Source of the DNA: Fen-183 sp036504335
Lineage (GTDB): Bacteria > Acidobacteriota > Thermoanaerobaculia > UBA5066
Length of the DNA stretch: 64,000 nucleotides
Assembly (NCBI GenBank): GCA_036504335.1
Contig: DASXVJ010000017.1
Coordinates: forward strand, 160,692 to 224,691
Direction: 5' to 3'
The notes under the pieces were generated by a model. That model ran no database searches. It was not told where the DNA came from and saw only the letters and a list, made by a program, of their open reading frames with translations. This document shows, one piece after another, positions 26,948-35,354 of this stretch. The stretch's first letter is position 1; every line of letters starts with the position of its first letter. A program made the translations under genes and the position numbers.

Positions 26948-29698
26948 TCACTTCCGGAGCGCCGCCTGCGCCGCCGCGAGGCGCGCGATCGGGATGCGGA
27001 ACGGGGAGCACGACACGTAGTCGAGGCCCGTCCGGTGGAAGAACTCGACGCTCGACGGGTCGCCGCCGTGCTCGCCGCAGATCCCGACCTTGAGGCCGGG
27101 GCGCGTCCCGCGGCCCAGCTCGGTTCCCATCTTCACGAGCTTGCCGACGCCGCCCTGGTCCAGCCTCTCGAACGGGTCGGACGGCAGGATCTCGCGCCGC
27201 ACGTAATCCGGCAGGAACTTGCCGGCGTCGTCGCGCGAAAGCCCGAACGTCGTCTGCGTGAGGTCGTTCGTCCCGAAGCTGAAGAACTCCGCCTCGCGGG
27301 CGATCTCGTCGGCCGTCACGGCCGCGCGCGGCAGCTCGATCATCGTCCCGACGAGGAAGTCCACGGTCACGCCCTCGGCCTCGAAGACCTTCTTCGCGAC
27401 GTCGCGGACGACTTTCACCTGGTCGGCGAGCTCGTGCACGTGCGAGACGAGCGGGATCATGATCTCCGGCTTCACATCGATCCCTTCCTTCTTCACGCGG
27501 CAGGCGGCCTCGAGGATGGCGCGCGTCTGCATCCGCGTGATCTCGGGGAAGGTGATGCCGAGGCGGCAGCCCCGGTGGCCGAGCATCGGGTTCATCTCGG
27601 AGAGGTCGGCGACCTTGCGCGCGATGAGGCGCGGGTCGACGCCCGTCTGGCGCGCGACGGACTCGCGCTCCTTCTCGCCGTGGGGCAGGAACTCGTGGAG
27701 CGGCGGGTCGAGCGTGCGGATCGTGACCGGCCGCGGGCCCATCGCCCGGAACAGGCCGATGAAGTCCTCGCGCTGCATCGGGAGGATCTTGTCGAGCGCC
27801 TTCTCGCGGTCCTCGGTCTTGTCCGCGAGGATCATCTCGCGCACGGCGGTGATGCGCTCGCCGCCGAAGAACATGTGCTCCGTGCGGCAGAGGCCGATGC
27901 CCTCGGCGCCGAACGCGACGGCGTTCAGGGCCTGGTCGGGCTGGTCGGCGTTCGCGCGCACCTTCAGGCGCCGCGCCTTGTCGGCCCACTCCATGAGCGT
28001 CGCAAAGCGGCGGTAGACCTCGCTCCTCGCGGGATCGAGCGTCTTGTCGAGGAGGACCTGGAGGACCTCCGACGCCTTCGTCGCGATGCGGCCTTCGAGG
28101 ACCTCGCCGGTCGACCCGTCGATCGACACCCAGTCGCCCTCGTGGACGAGCTTCGGGTCGCCCGACTTCTGCGTGACGATCATCTGCCCCGTCTGGTGCT
28201 CGATGCGCAGGACCTCGCACCCGACGATGCAGACCTTCCCCATCTGACGCGCGACGAGCGCCGCGTGCGACGTCATGCCGCCGCGCGCCGTGAGGATTCC
28301 CTCGGCCGCGTTCATGCCCTTGATGTCCTCCGGGCTCGTCTCCTCGCGCACGAGGAGCACCTTTTCGCCGCGCTCGGCCCACTCGAAAGCGTCGTGCGCC
28401 GTGAAGACGACGCGTCCCGTCGCCGCGCCGGGACCCGCGTTGAGTCCCTTGGCGAGGAGGCGGCCCCCGGCGAGCGCTTCGCTCTTGGCGGCGGGGTCGA
28501 AGATCGGGCGCAGGAGCTGGTTCAGCGAGTCCGGGTTCACGCGCAGGACGGCCTGCTCGGCCGTGATGCGCTTCTCCTCGACCATCTCGACGGCGATGCG
28601 CACCTCGGCGAACCCCGTGCGCTTGCCGGTGCGCGTCTGCAGCATCCAGAGCTTGCCGCGCTCGACCGTGAACTCGATGTCCTGCATGTCGCCGTAGTGG
28701 TCCTCGAGCGTCTTGCGGATGCCGAGGAGCTGCTTGTAGATTTCGGGCATCTTGGCGTCGAGCGTCGCGATCTTCTGAGGCGTCCGGACGCCGGCGACGA
28801 CGTCCTCGCCCTGCGCGTTGATGAGGTACTCGCCGTAGAAGATGTTCTCGCCGGTGGACGGGTCGCGCGTGAAGGCGACGCCGGTGCCGCAGTCCTCGCC
28901 GAGGTTGCCGAAGACCATCGACTGCACGTTCACGGCCGTGCCCCAGCTCTCGGGGATGCCGTTGAGGTGCCGGTAGACGATCGCGCGCTCGTTCATCCAC
29001 GAGCCGAACACCGCGCCGATGGCGCCCCAGAGCTGCTCCATCGGGTCGTCGGGGAACGTCTGGCCGGTGCGGTAGCGGATCTCGGCCTTGAAGTCGCGCA
29101 CGAGCTCCTGCAGCGCCGAGACGGAAAGCTCCGTGTCGAGCTTGACGTTGAAGGCGATCTTCTTCTTCTCGAGGATCACCTCGAAGGGGTCGCGCTCGCG
29201 CTTGTCAAGAGGCTTGAGGTTCAGGACGACGTCGCCGTACATCGCCACGAACCGGCGGTAGCAGTCCCAGGCGAACCGCGGGTTTCCGGAGACTTGCGCC
29301 AGGCCTTCGACCGTCTTGTCGTTGAGGCCGAGGTTCAGGATCGTGTCCATCATCCCCGGCATCGAGGCCCGGGCGCCGGACCTCACCGAGACCGTCAGGG
29401 GGTTCTTCGGGTCGCCGAACTTCCGTCCCAGCGCCTTCTCGATGCCCGCCAGGTGCTCGGCGACCTCGTCGCGCAAACCACTGGGGTAGCTCTGGTTGTT
29501 GGCGTAATAGTGGGTGCAGACCTCGGTCGTGATCGTGAAGCCGGGGGGGACCGGAAGGCCCAGGCGGGCCATCTCCGCCAGGTTCGCCCCCTTGCCGCCG
29601 AGGAGGTTCTTCTGGTCGCCCTTGCCCTCGGCCGTGCCGGCCCCGAAGGCGAAAACGTGCTTGAGACCCACCAATGCCGTCGACTTCGTCGTCGCCAT
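26948..29698 (-). CDS. ppdK: Pyruvate, phosphate dikinase
   Basis: A 916-residue PPDK interconverting pyruvate + ATP + Pi and PEP + AMP + PPi. The ATP-grasp domain begins at KNLLGGKGANLAEMARLGLP. The phosphohistidine domain contains GILTARGGMTSHAALVARQ. The C-terminal barrel has GAEGIGLCRTEHMFF and ends with FGTNDLTQTTFGLSRDD and GICGEHGGDP. Full length. The ATG at 29698 has GAGGG eight bases upstream. An in-frame extension to 29911 would run across the divergent promoter region and is rejected. It fits an anaerobic lifestyle with PPi-linked glycolysis. Confidence 0.95.
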   Translation of the reverse strand: MATTKSTALVGLKHVFAFGAGTAEGKGDQKNLLGGKGANLAEMARLGLPVPPGFTITTEVCTHYYANNQSYPSGLRDEVAEHLAGIEKALGRKFGDPKNPLTVSVRSGARASMPGMMDTILNLGLNDKTVEGLAQVSGNPRFAWDCYRRFVAMYGDVVLNLKPLDKRERDPFEVILEKKKIAFNVKLDTELSVSALQELVRDFKAEIRYRTGQTFPDDPMEQLWGAIGAVFGSWMNERAIVYRHLNGIPESWGTAVNVQSMVFGNLGEDCGTGVAFTRDPSTGENIFYGEYLINAQGEDVVAGVRTPQKIATLDAKMPEIYKQLLGIRKTLEDHYGDMQDIEFTVERGKLWMLQTRTGKRTGFAEVRIAVEMVEEKRITAEQAVLRVNPDSLNQLLRPIFDPAAKSEALAGGRLLAKGLNAGPGAATGRVVFTAHDAFEWAERGEKVLLVREETSPEDIKGMNAAEGILTARGGMTSHAALVARQMGKVCIVGCEVLRIEHQTGQMIVTQKSGDPKLVHEGDWVSIDGSTGEVLEGRIATKASEVLQVLLDKTLDPARSEVYRRFATLMEWADKARRLKVRANADQPDQALNAVAFGAEGIGLCRTEHMFFGGERITAVREMILADKTEDREKALDKILPMQREDFIGLFRAMGPRPVTIRTLDPPLHEFLPHGEKERESVARQTGVDPRLIARKVADLSEMNPMLGHRGCRLGITFPEITRMQTRAILEAACRVKKEGIDVKPEIMIPLVSHVHELADQVKVVRDVAKKVFEAEGVTVDFLVGTMIELPRAAVTADEIAREAEFFSFGTNDLTQTTFGLSRDDAGKFLPDYVRREILPSDPFERLDQGGVGKLVKMGTELGRGTRPGLKVGICGEHGGDPSSVEFFHRTGLDYVSCSPFRIPIARLAAAQAALRK

Positions 29699-29767
29699 AC
29701 CGCAGCCCTCGCCCGCCGGGTCTTTCGGGCCTCCCAAAGGAGCGCCCGGTGCAATCAGGTCGCACCT

Positions 29768-29797
29768 TTGACCCGCGCCGGATTCCGGGTTTAGCAT
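29768..29797 (+). promoter_or_regulatory. Candidate sigma-70 promoter for the sigma-like/TPR operon
   Basis: TTGACC at 29768-29773 and TAGCAT at 29792-29797 are separated by 18 bases, and the predicted start site lies about 20 bases before the ATG at 29824. The spacer contains the perfect palindrome CCGGATTCCGG (29778-29788), a possible operator. Confidence 0.45.
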
Positions 29798-29823
29798 AAG
29801 CCCCTGTTCGCGGAAGAGCATTG

Positions 29824-30138
29824 ATGCAGACGAAGGTCGAAGGCCTCGCGCCCCTCGAAGGGTGGGATCGGCGTCCCAAGCCGTCCGCGCCGGAGCTTGA
29901 GCTGCCCGCACGCCCCGTCTGGGACTGGGCCGAGCTCAACGCGAGGTTCCGCCCGCGCCTCGTCGCGGCCGGCGTCATCCGGTTCGGCCTCTCCGAGGAC
30001 GACTGCGAAGCCGCCGCGCAGCGCGTCTTCCTCAAGGCGCTCGCCATGAACCCGCGCGTCCGCGACCCGAAGGCGTTCCTGAGGGCCGCGTTCCTCGAGC
30101 AGTGCTATCGCCTCATGGGCGGGACGGAGAACCCGTGA
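29824..30138 (+). CDS. Small sigma-70 region-2-like protein without region 4
   Basis: A 104-residue protein. Residues about 45-98 resemble ECF sigma region 2 (FGLSEDDCEAAAQRVFLKAL, then RVRDPKAFLRAAFLEQCYRL), while the first 40 residues are proline-rich and unlike a sigma factor. The -35-binding region 4 is entirely missing, and the GTG of the next gene overlaps the stop, so this is not obviously a truncation. It could be a minimal sigma factor that needs the adjacent TPR protein, or an anti-sigma decoy. The start is ATG at 29824, with a TTG just before it ignored. Confidence 0.6.
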   Translation: MQTKVEGLAPLEGWDRRPKPSAPELELPARPVWDWAELNARFRPRLVAAGVIRFGLSEDDCEAAAQRVFLKALAMNPRVRDPKAFLRAAFLEQCYRLMGGTENP

Positions 30139-31391
30139 AGCGCGACGAGATCTTCGACGCGCTCGTGGATTCGGACGTCGCGCCCGCGGTCCCGCGCGAG
30201 GAGTTCGGCCGCACGCTGCCGTTCGTGCGGACGCGCGTCCCGCTGGAGGACATCTACCGGTTCTCGGTGGACGCCGAGAAGCCCGCCGAGCTCGTCCTCA
30301 AGGCCGCGCGCTCCGGGCCCGACGAGCTCGCGGCCGCGATGCGCGCGCTCGACGGAAAGCCCCACCGCGGCTTCGCGCTGCTGTATGCGGCGCAGAAGGG
30401 GACGCCTCTCGTGGGCGTCGATCCGCGGCGCGCCCTCGCTCTCGCGAAGACGATCCACGCGGAGGCCGCCTCGCTCGTCGAAGTGAACCGCGAATCGCGT
30501 GCGTCCACGCCCTCGCCGCGCCAGGCGGTCCAGGCCGAAGCGCACCTCCTCGAGTCGCAGGCCCTCGCCATGATGGGCGAGGCGATCGACGCGCGCGCCG
30601 CCGCCGCCGCCGCGCGTCCACTCTTCGCCGAGGCCGGCGACCTCGGGTTCGGCTCCGCGCTTTGCGACTATTTCGAGGGTGAGGCCGCGACGTTCGCCCG
30701 TGACTACGCGGCCGCCGAGGACCTGATCCGGTCCGCCCTGAAGACCTTCGAAGAATTCGGCCAGGACCACTTCCTCGCGAGGGCGGAAGGTGCGATCGGG
30801 AACATCCTGGCGAGCAAGGGTCAGCAGGATGAAGCGCTCGAGCACTTCGAGCGAGCGGTTGCGCACTTCGATCCGGACAAGGACGCGCGCGCGCTCACGA
30901 TGACTTTGAACAACCGGGCGACGTCTCTTGCTCAGCTCGGGCGTTTCGACGACGCTCGCGCGACGTACGCAAAGGCGCTCACCCTTGCTCTGCGGAACAA
31001 CTTCGTCTCCCATCTTCGCTATATCCGCACGGGCCTCGCCGAGCTCGACTTCCTGCGCGGCCAGTTCGCCCGGGCGCTCCGCGCCTTCCGCGAGATCGCC
31101 GCGGAGTCCGCTCTCAACGGTTCGCCCACGGACGTCCTCTTCGCGCGGCTCTATGTCGCCGAATGCCTTGGTCGTACGGGACAGTTCGATGCGATGGCTG
31201 CCGAGGTGGACGCCCTCCGCCGCGACCGCAAGCAGACCGTTTTCAGTCCGTCGCCCGCTCTCGGCGAGCTCTTCGTCTGCCTGGATCAGGGCACGCTCGA
31301 CGCCGATCTCGTCGCCCACGTCCGCGAGTACCTTCAGGACGAGGACAGCGGAATCGAGCGCACATACCAGCCCCTGCGCCTCGTGGGCTGA
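30135..31391 (+). CDS. TPR-repeat protein coupled to the sigma-like gene
   Basis: A 418-residue soluble protein, with no signal peptide or membrane segment. From about residue 130 it is built of helical TPR-like repeats (AEGAIGNILASKGQQDEALE, NNRATSLAQLGRFDDARATY, LRYIRTGLAELDFLRGQFAR, LYVAECLGRTGQFDAMAAEV). The N-terminal 120 residues match no domain I recognise. The start is GTG at 30135, overlapping the stop of the sigma-like gene. A TPR scaffold encoded with a sigma-like fragment and followed by a short peptide gene resembles peptide-sensing regulators in layout only. The function is unknown. Confidence 0.7.
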   Translation: MKRDEIFDALVDSDVAPAVPREEFGRTLPFVRTRVPLEDIYRFSVDAEKPAELVLKAARSGPDELAAAMRALDGKPHRGFALLYAAQKGTPLVGVDPRRALALAKTIHAEAASLVEVNRESRASTPSPRQAVQAEAHLLESQALAMMGEAIDARAAAAAARPLFAEAGDLGFGSALCDYFEGEAATFARDYAAAEDLIRSALKTFEEFGQDHFLARAEGAIGNILASKGQQDEALEHFERAVAHFDPDKDARALTMTLNNRATSLAQLGRFDDARATYAKALTLALRNNFVSHLRYIRTGLAELDFLRGQFARALRAFREIAAESALNGSPTDVLFARLYVAECLGRTGQFDAMAAEVDALRRDRKQTVFSPSPALGELFVCLDQGTLDADLVAHVREYLQDEDSGIERTYQPLRLVG

Positions 31392-31435
31392 TCCCGCACA
31401 GACTCGCTTTCATCCCCATTTTTCTGAGCATTTCT

Positions 31436-31466
31436 TCGGCCGCCTTCCGGCGGCCGAGCCCTTTTT
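31436..31466 (+). terminator. Rho-independent terminator after the TPR gene
   Basis: The 9-base-pair perfect stem TCGGCCGCC / GGCGGCCGA with loop TTCC is followed by GCCC and TTTTT. It lies 45 bases after the TPR stop and separates that operon from the peptide gene. Confidence 0.7.
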
Positions 31467-31516
31467 GGGGCGCCGGGGGGTCAAAGAGCCCTGTCCCGTC
31501 TGTCTTAGTGAGTGAA

Positions 31517-31552
31517 GGCAGGAGAGTTGTCCTGCCGCGGGGTATCAGGACA
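31517..31552 (+). promoter_or_regulatory. Leader with two mutually exclusive hairpins before the 18-residue peptide gene
   Basis: GGCAGGA (31517-31523) can pair with TCCTGCC (31530-31536). Alternatively TGTCCTG (31528-31534) can pair with CAGGACA (31546-31552), which ends two bases before the GAGGAGGA ribosome-binding site. Both stems are perfect 7-mers and share bases, so only one can form at a time. This is the geometry of an attenuator or translational switch. Confidence 0.5.
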
Positions 31553-31563
31553 GAGGAGGACAC

Positions 31564-31620
31564 ATGAACTTTCTTTTCTCGCTCATCGATTTCTTCAGAA
31601 TCGGACCGATCGGCGGCTGA
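31564..31620 (+). CDS. 18-residue hydrophobic peptide ending in Gly-Gly
   Basis: The ORF encodes MNFLFSLIDFFRIGPIGG. A strong GAGGAGGA ribosome-binding site ends three bases before the ATG, stronger than that of most large genes here. The peptide has a hydrophobic stretch (residues 2-12), one acid, one arginine and a GPIGG tail. It lies between a terminator and the 136-residue gene that starts 36 bases later. It may be a secreted signal, a membrane miniprotein or a leader peptide controlling the next gene. The codons are TTT/TTC/CTT-rich, unlike the surrounding GC-biased genes. Confidence 0.5.
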   Translation: MNFLFSLIDFFRIGPIGG

Positions 31621-31655
31621 CGCCGCCGGAGGGTCCCCACCAAAGGAGTCACGAC

Positions 31656-32066
31656 ATGTTGAACGCACGACTGCCGAAGGAAGAGCCGGCCGGTGATGTC
31701 ACCCTGTCGCTGACGCTTCACGCACCGCACCCGATCCTCGTGTCTGACACGCACGAGCCGGGCAAGGTTCTGCTGCACCTCGAATTCCGGAACAGGTCCC
31801 AGCAGCCGTGGGAGGGGAGCACCGGCACGGGTCCCCTCCTCGAGTTGGTCCTCCTCGACTCCGAGGGCCGCGAGCGCGCCCGGCAGACGCGGCAGTGCCG
31901 GATGCTCGCTTATCCCACCCGCCTGGAGCCCGGCAGGGGGTTCAACCTCCCCCTCTACGTTCCCCTGCCCGGGCTCTCTTCCTCGGGCGAGGATTTCCGC
32001 GTCGAGATCCGCATGGTCCCCGGCCGCGAGCTTCTCACCGGCCACCTGCGCGTCCAGCCGCGCTGA
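31656..32066 (+). CDS. Small predicted beta-sandwich protein, unknown function
   Basis: A 136-residue protein without signal peptide or membrane helix. Alternating hydrophobic strands (DVTLSLTLHAPHPILV, KVLLHLEFRNRSQQPW, PLLELVLLDSEGRERA) and a final RVEIRMVPGRELL resemble the intracellular proteinase inhibitor (BsuPI) fold. That is a fold-level impression only. The ATG at 31656 has AAGGAG nine bases upstream. It is probably co-transcribed with the 18-residue peptide and the zinc-ribbon gene, which begins 10 bases after its stop. Confidence 0.6.
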   Translation: MLNARLPKEEPAGDVTLSLTLHAPHPILVSDTHEPGKVLLHLEFRNRSQQPWEGSTGTGPLLELVLLDSEGRERARQTRQCRMLAYPTRLEPGRGFNLPLYVPLPGLSSSGEDFRVEIRMVPGRELLTGHLRVQPR

Positions 32067-32076
32067 GGAGAACGTC

Positions 32077-32277
32077 ATGGGACCCGTCGTCACCTCCGCG
32101 GACGAAAACGTGCCCTTCGACGAGACGGCGGTGACGCGCGGCCGCCACACGTGCTACTTCTGCGACGTGCACCGGTCCGACGAGTGGAAGTTCATCGCGC
32201 GGCTGAACGCCTTCATCTGCAAGACGTGCCAGGACCGCATCGAGACGAGGCTCGCCGAGGAGCGGAAGACGGGCTGA
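32077..32277 (+). CDS. 66-residue zinc-ribbon miniprotein
   Basis: The pattern CYFCDVHRSDEWKFI (two cysteines) followed by CKTCQDRIETRL gives a CxxC-x20-CxxC zinc ribbon between residues about 26 and 52. GAGGAG lies six bases before the ATG. It is the last gene of the peptide locus. Possible roles are nucleic-acid or protein binding, and no family is recognised. Confidence 0.65.
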   Translation: MGPVVTSADENVPFDETAVTRGRHTCYFCDVHRSDEWKFIARLNAFICKTCQDRIETRLAEERKTG

Positions 32278-32324
32278 GCCGGGCCTTCGGGCTCTACGTC
32301 CTGTAACGAGACGCGTTCTTAGTA

Positions 32325-32343
32325 GGCCATTTGCACCATGGCC
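32325..32343. promoter_or_regulatory. Inverted repeat upstream of the NfnAB fusion gene
   Basis: GGCCAT (32325-32330) and ATGGCC (32338-32343) form 6-base arms around a 7-base spacer, 33 bases upstream of the ATG at 32376. It is an operator candidate. There is no confident -35/-10 around it. The rest of the 98-base gap holds nothing else recognisable. Confidence 0.3.
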
Positions 32344-32375
32344 GGCCGGCGCCCGGTTCACTAGCCTCCCGGTCC

Positions 32376-35354
32376 ATGTACAGGATCGTCCGCCGGCAGC
32401 AGTTCTCGGACACGACCTTCCTCTGGGACGTCCACGCACCCGACGTCGCGAAGGCGGCCCAGCCCGGCCACTTCGTGATGGTCCGGCTGCGCGAGGGCGG
32501 CGAGCGCATCCCGCTGACCGTGGCGGACTTCGACCGCGACTGGGGGACCATCACGATGGTCGTCCAGGCCGTCGGCAAGACCACCCAGGAGATGCTCAAG
32601 GACTACGCCGAGGGCGACACGTTCCTCGACTTCGTCGGGCCGCTCGGCCTCCCCTGCCACGTCGAGAAGGCGGGCCACGTCGTCCTCGTGGGGGGCGGGC
32701 TCGGCGTCGCGCCGGTCTTCCCGCAGCTGCGCGCCTTCAAGGAGGCCGGGAACCGGATCACCGGGATCATCGGCTTCCGCTCGAAGGACCTCGTCTTCTG
32801 GGAGGCGAAGTTCAGGGAGTTCTGCGACGAGCTCATCGTCTGCACGGACGACGGCTCGTACGGCCGCCCGGGATTCGTGACGGCCGCTCTCAAGGACGTC
32901 CTCGAGAAAGAGAAAGTCGACGAGGTCGTCGCGATCGGGCCGCTCCCGATGATGCGCGCCTGCTGCGACACGAGCCGGCCGTTCGGCGTCAAGACGATGG
33001 TGAGCCTGAACGCGATCATGGTCGACGGCACCGGCATGTGCGGGTCGTGCCGCGTCACGGTCGACGGCAAGGTGAAGTTCGCGTGCGTCGAGGGCCCGGA
33101 CTTCGACGGGCACCTCGTGGACTTCAAGGAGCTCGCGTTCCGCCAGAGCCGCTTCAAGACGCAGGAGGTCGAGGCCCAGAAGGACTTCGACAAGGTCTGC
33201 TCGTACGACGAGCAGCTCTTCGAGCTCGAGAAGCGCAACTGGAAGAAGCTCAAGGAGCTCCCGCCTCACGCGACGAAGATGCCCGAGCGCGACCACGTCG
33301 AGCGCTCCGGGAACTTCCTCGAGGTGAACCTCGGCTACCGGATGGTGGACGCGCTGCAGGAGGCCGAGCGCTGCATCCAGTGCGTGCGGCCGACATGCAT
33401 CGAGGGCTGCCCCGTCTCGATCGACATCCCCCGCTTCATCCGCCACATCCTCATCCGCGACCTGCCGGGCGCGCTCGGGGCGATCCAGGAGAGCAATCTC
33501 TTCGCCTCGATCTGCGGCCGCGTCTGCCCGCAGGAGAGCCAGTGCGAGGCGCAGTGCATCCTCGTGAAGGGCAAGATGGAGTCCGTCGCGATCGGGCGCC
33601 TCGAGCGCTTCGTGGGCGACAACGCGCCGGCCTTCGTCATGGGCAAGCCGGCGAACGCCGGCGCGCTCGGCAAGGTCGCGATCGTGGGCTCGGGCCCCGC
33701 GGGCCTCGCCTGCGCGGGCGACCTCGCGAAGGCGGGCGCCGAGGTCACGATCTACGAGGCGCTGCACGTCATCGGCGGCGTCCTGAAGTACGGCATCCCG
33801 TCCTTCCGCCTGCCGCGCACGACCATCGACCGCGAGGTGAAGAACCTCGAGTCGATGGGCGTGAAGTTCGAGACGAACAAGGTCATCGGCAAGACGTTCA
33901 CGATCCCGCAGCTCCAGACGGAGATGGGCTACGACGCCGTCTTCATCGGCACGGGCGCCGGCGCGCCGAGCTTCCTCGGCATCCCCGGCGAGTTCGCGGG
34001 CGCCGTCTACAGCGCGAACGAGTTCCTCACGCGCGTGAACCTCATGGGCGGCGACCGCTTCCCGTACGAGGACACGCCCGTGACGCCCGGCCGCCGCGTC
34101 GTCGTCCTCGGCGCGGGCAACACCGCGATGGACTGCCTGCGCGTCTCGCGCCGCCTCGGCGCCGCGGAGGTCAAGTGCGTCTACCGGCGCACGGAGGCCG
34201 AGGCCCCCGCGCGCATCGAGGAGATCCGCCACGCCAAGGAGGAGGGGATCACCTTCCACTGGCTGAGGAGCCCGCTCCGGATCGAGACGGACGACGCCGG
34301 CGACGTGAAGGCCATCGTCACGCAGGTCATGGAGCTCGGCCCGCCGGACAAGTCCGGCCGCCGCCGCCCGGTCCCCGTCGAGGGCGAGACCGAGACGTTC
34401 CTCTGCGACACGGTCATCTACGCGCTCGGGACGAAGGCGAACCCCGTGATCGCGCGCTCGACGCCCGGCCTCGACACGCGGGACGAGGGCTACATCAACG
34501 CGGACGCGAAAACGCAGGCCGCGAACCTGCCCGGAGTCTTCGCGGGGGGCGACATCGTGACCGGCGGCGCGACCGTCATCCTCGCGCTCGGCGCCGGCCG
34601 CCGCGCGGCCAAGGCGATCGTGCAGTACCTGAAGACGAAGGAGTGGCCGGTCGTCCTCGCGGACGAGCCGGCGCCGGCCCCGAAGAAGGCGAAGACGTCC
34701 GACGAGATGGCAGCCGTGAAGGTCTGCCCGAAGTGCCGCCAGCCCCTCGAGGGCGAGGAGGAATACGTCTGCTGCGCGGGGCTCTCGCTCACGTGGACGT
34801 GCGACGGCTGCCAGAAAGTCTACGAGGGCTTCGCGTTCCCGTACGGCCTGTGCCCCGCCTGCGGCGGCACGCTCTCGCACGGGCACGACGTGAAGCTCGA
34901 CAACGAGCGGGCCGTCGAGGCCCTCCGGCAGGCGTTCGAGATCGAGCTCGGGGGCCTCGCGTTCTACGCGCACGGCGCCGAGACGACGCAGGATCCCGCC
35001 CTCAAGACGCTTTTCACGAGCCTCTCGGAGATGGAGCGCGGCCACATGGAGACGCTCTCGCGCCGCTACCACGTGCCCCAGCCGGACACGGCCGCGCCGG
35101 GCCTCTCGGCCGCGCGCGTCGCCGTCTACGCCGAGGCGGGCCAGAAGACCGAGACCGGAGAGGACCTCCTCAAGCTGGCCGTCCACCTCGAGCGGCGCGC
35201 CCGGAACTTCTTCCTCGAGAGAGGCCGCGAGCTCGAGCCCGGCTCGGCCGAGTGGAAGCTCTACCGTGAGATGGAGGCCGAGGAGCGCGAGCACACCGAC
35301 CTGCTCACCACGGCGCTCGTGCGGTACACGGCCGGCAAGCCCGTCCTCGTCTGA
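32376..35354 (+). CDS. NfnAB-type ferredoxin:NADP oxidoreductase fused to a rubrerythrin domain
   Basis: A 992-residue triple fusion. Residues 1-280 are the NfnA/SudB flavoprotein (AQPGHFVMVRLREGGERIPL, VLVGGGLGVAPVFPQL, then a cysteine set CGSC...C for the 2Fe-2S cluster). Residues about 315-770 are the NfnB/SudA/GltD-like part (MPERDHVERSGNFLEVNLGY, CIQCVRPTCIEGCPV, VAIVGSGPAGLACAGDLAKA, VVVLGAGNTAMDCLR). From residue 781 come two CxxC rubredoxin-like ribbons (CPKC...CC, CDGC...CPAC) and a ferritin-like diiron domain (EIELGGLAFYAHGAE, SEMERGHMETL, EMEAEEREHTDLL). NfnAB bifurcates electrons between NADH, NADPH and ferredoxin. The rubrerythrin part suggests peroxide reduction directly from NAD(P)H. 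Confidence 0.88.
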   Translation: MYRIVRRQQFSDTTFLWDVHAPDVAKAAQPGHFVMVRLREGGERIPLTVADFDRDWGTITMVVQAVGKTTQEMLKDYAEGDTFLDFVGPLGLPCHVEKAGHVVLVGGGLGVAPVFPQLRAFKEAGNRITGIIGFRSKDLVFWEAKFREFCDELIVCTDDGSYGRPGFVTAALKDVLEKEKVDEVVAIGPLPMMRACCDTSRPFGVKTMVSLNAIMVDGTGMCGSCRVTVDGKVKFACVEGPDFDGHLVDFKELAFRQSRFKTQEVEAQKDFDKVCSYDEQLFELEKRNWKKLKELPPHATKMPERDHVERSGNFLEVNLGYRMVDALQEAERCIQCVRPTCIEGCPVSIDIPRFIRHILIRDLPGALGAIQESNLFASICGRVCPQESQCEAQCILVKGKMESVAIGRLERFVGDNAPAFVMGKPANAGALGKVAIVGSGPAGLACAGDLAKAGAEVTIYEALHVIGGVLKYGIPSFRLPRTTIDREVKNLESMGVKFETNKVIGKTFTIPQLQTEMGYDAVFIGTGAGAPSFLGIPGEFAGAVYSANEFLTRVNLMGGDRFPYEDTPVTPGRRVVVLGAGNTAMDCLRVSRRLGAAEVKCVYRRTEAEAPARIEEIRHAKEEGITFHWLRSPLRIETDDAGDVKAIVTQVMELGPPDKSGRRRPVPVEGETETFLCDTVIYALGTKANPVIARSTPGLDTRDEGYINADAKTQAANLPGVFAGGDIVTGGATVILALGAGRRAAKAIVQYLKTKEWPVVLADEPAPAPKKAKTSDEMAAVKVCPKCRQPLEGEEEYVCCAGLSLTWTCDGCQKVYEGFAFPYGLCPACGGTLSHGHDVKLDNERAVEALRQAFEIELGGLAFYAHGAETTQDPALKTLFTSLSEMERGHMETLSRRYHVPQPDTAAPGLSAARVAVYAEAGQKTETGEDLLKLAVHLERRARNFFLERGRELEPGSAEWKLYREMEAEEREHTDLLTTALVRYTAGKPVLV

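Noticed and set aside
31458..31500. Possible REP-like element with runs of G and CCCTTTTTGGGG
   Set aside because: It overlaps a good terminator and I found no second copy in the window, so a repeat family cannot be supported.
32361..35294. 977-codon minus-strand frame opposite the NfnAB fusion
   Set aside because: Biased Arg/Glu/Leu/Ala composition without domains. The plus strand has full family motifs throughout.
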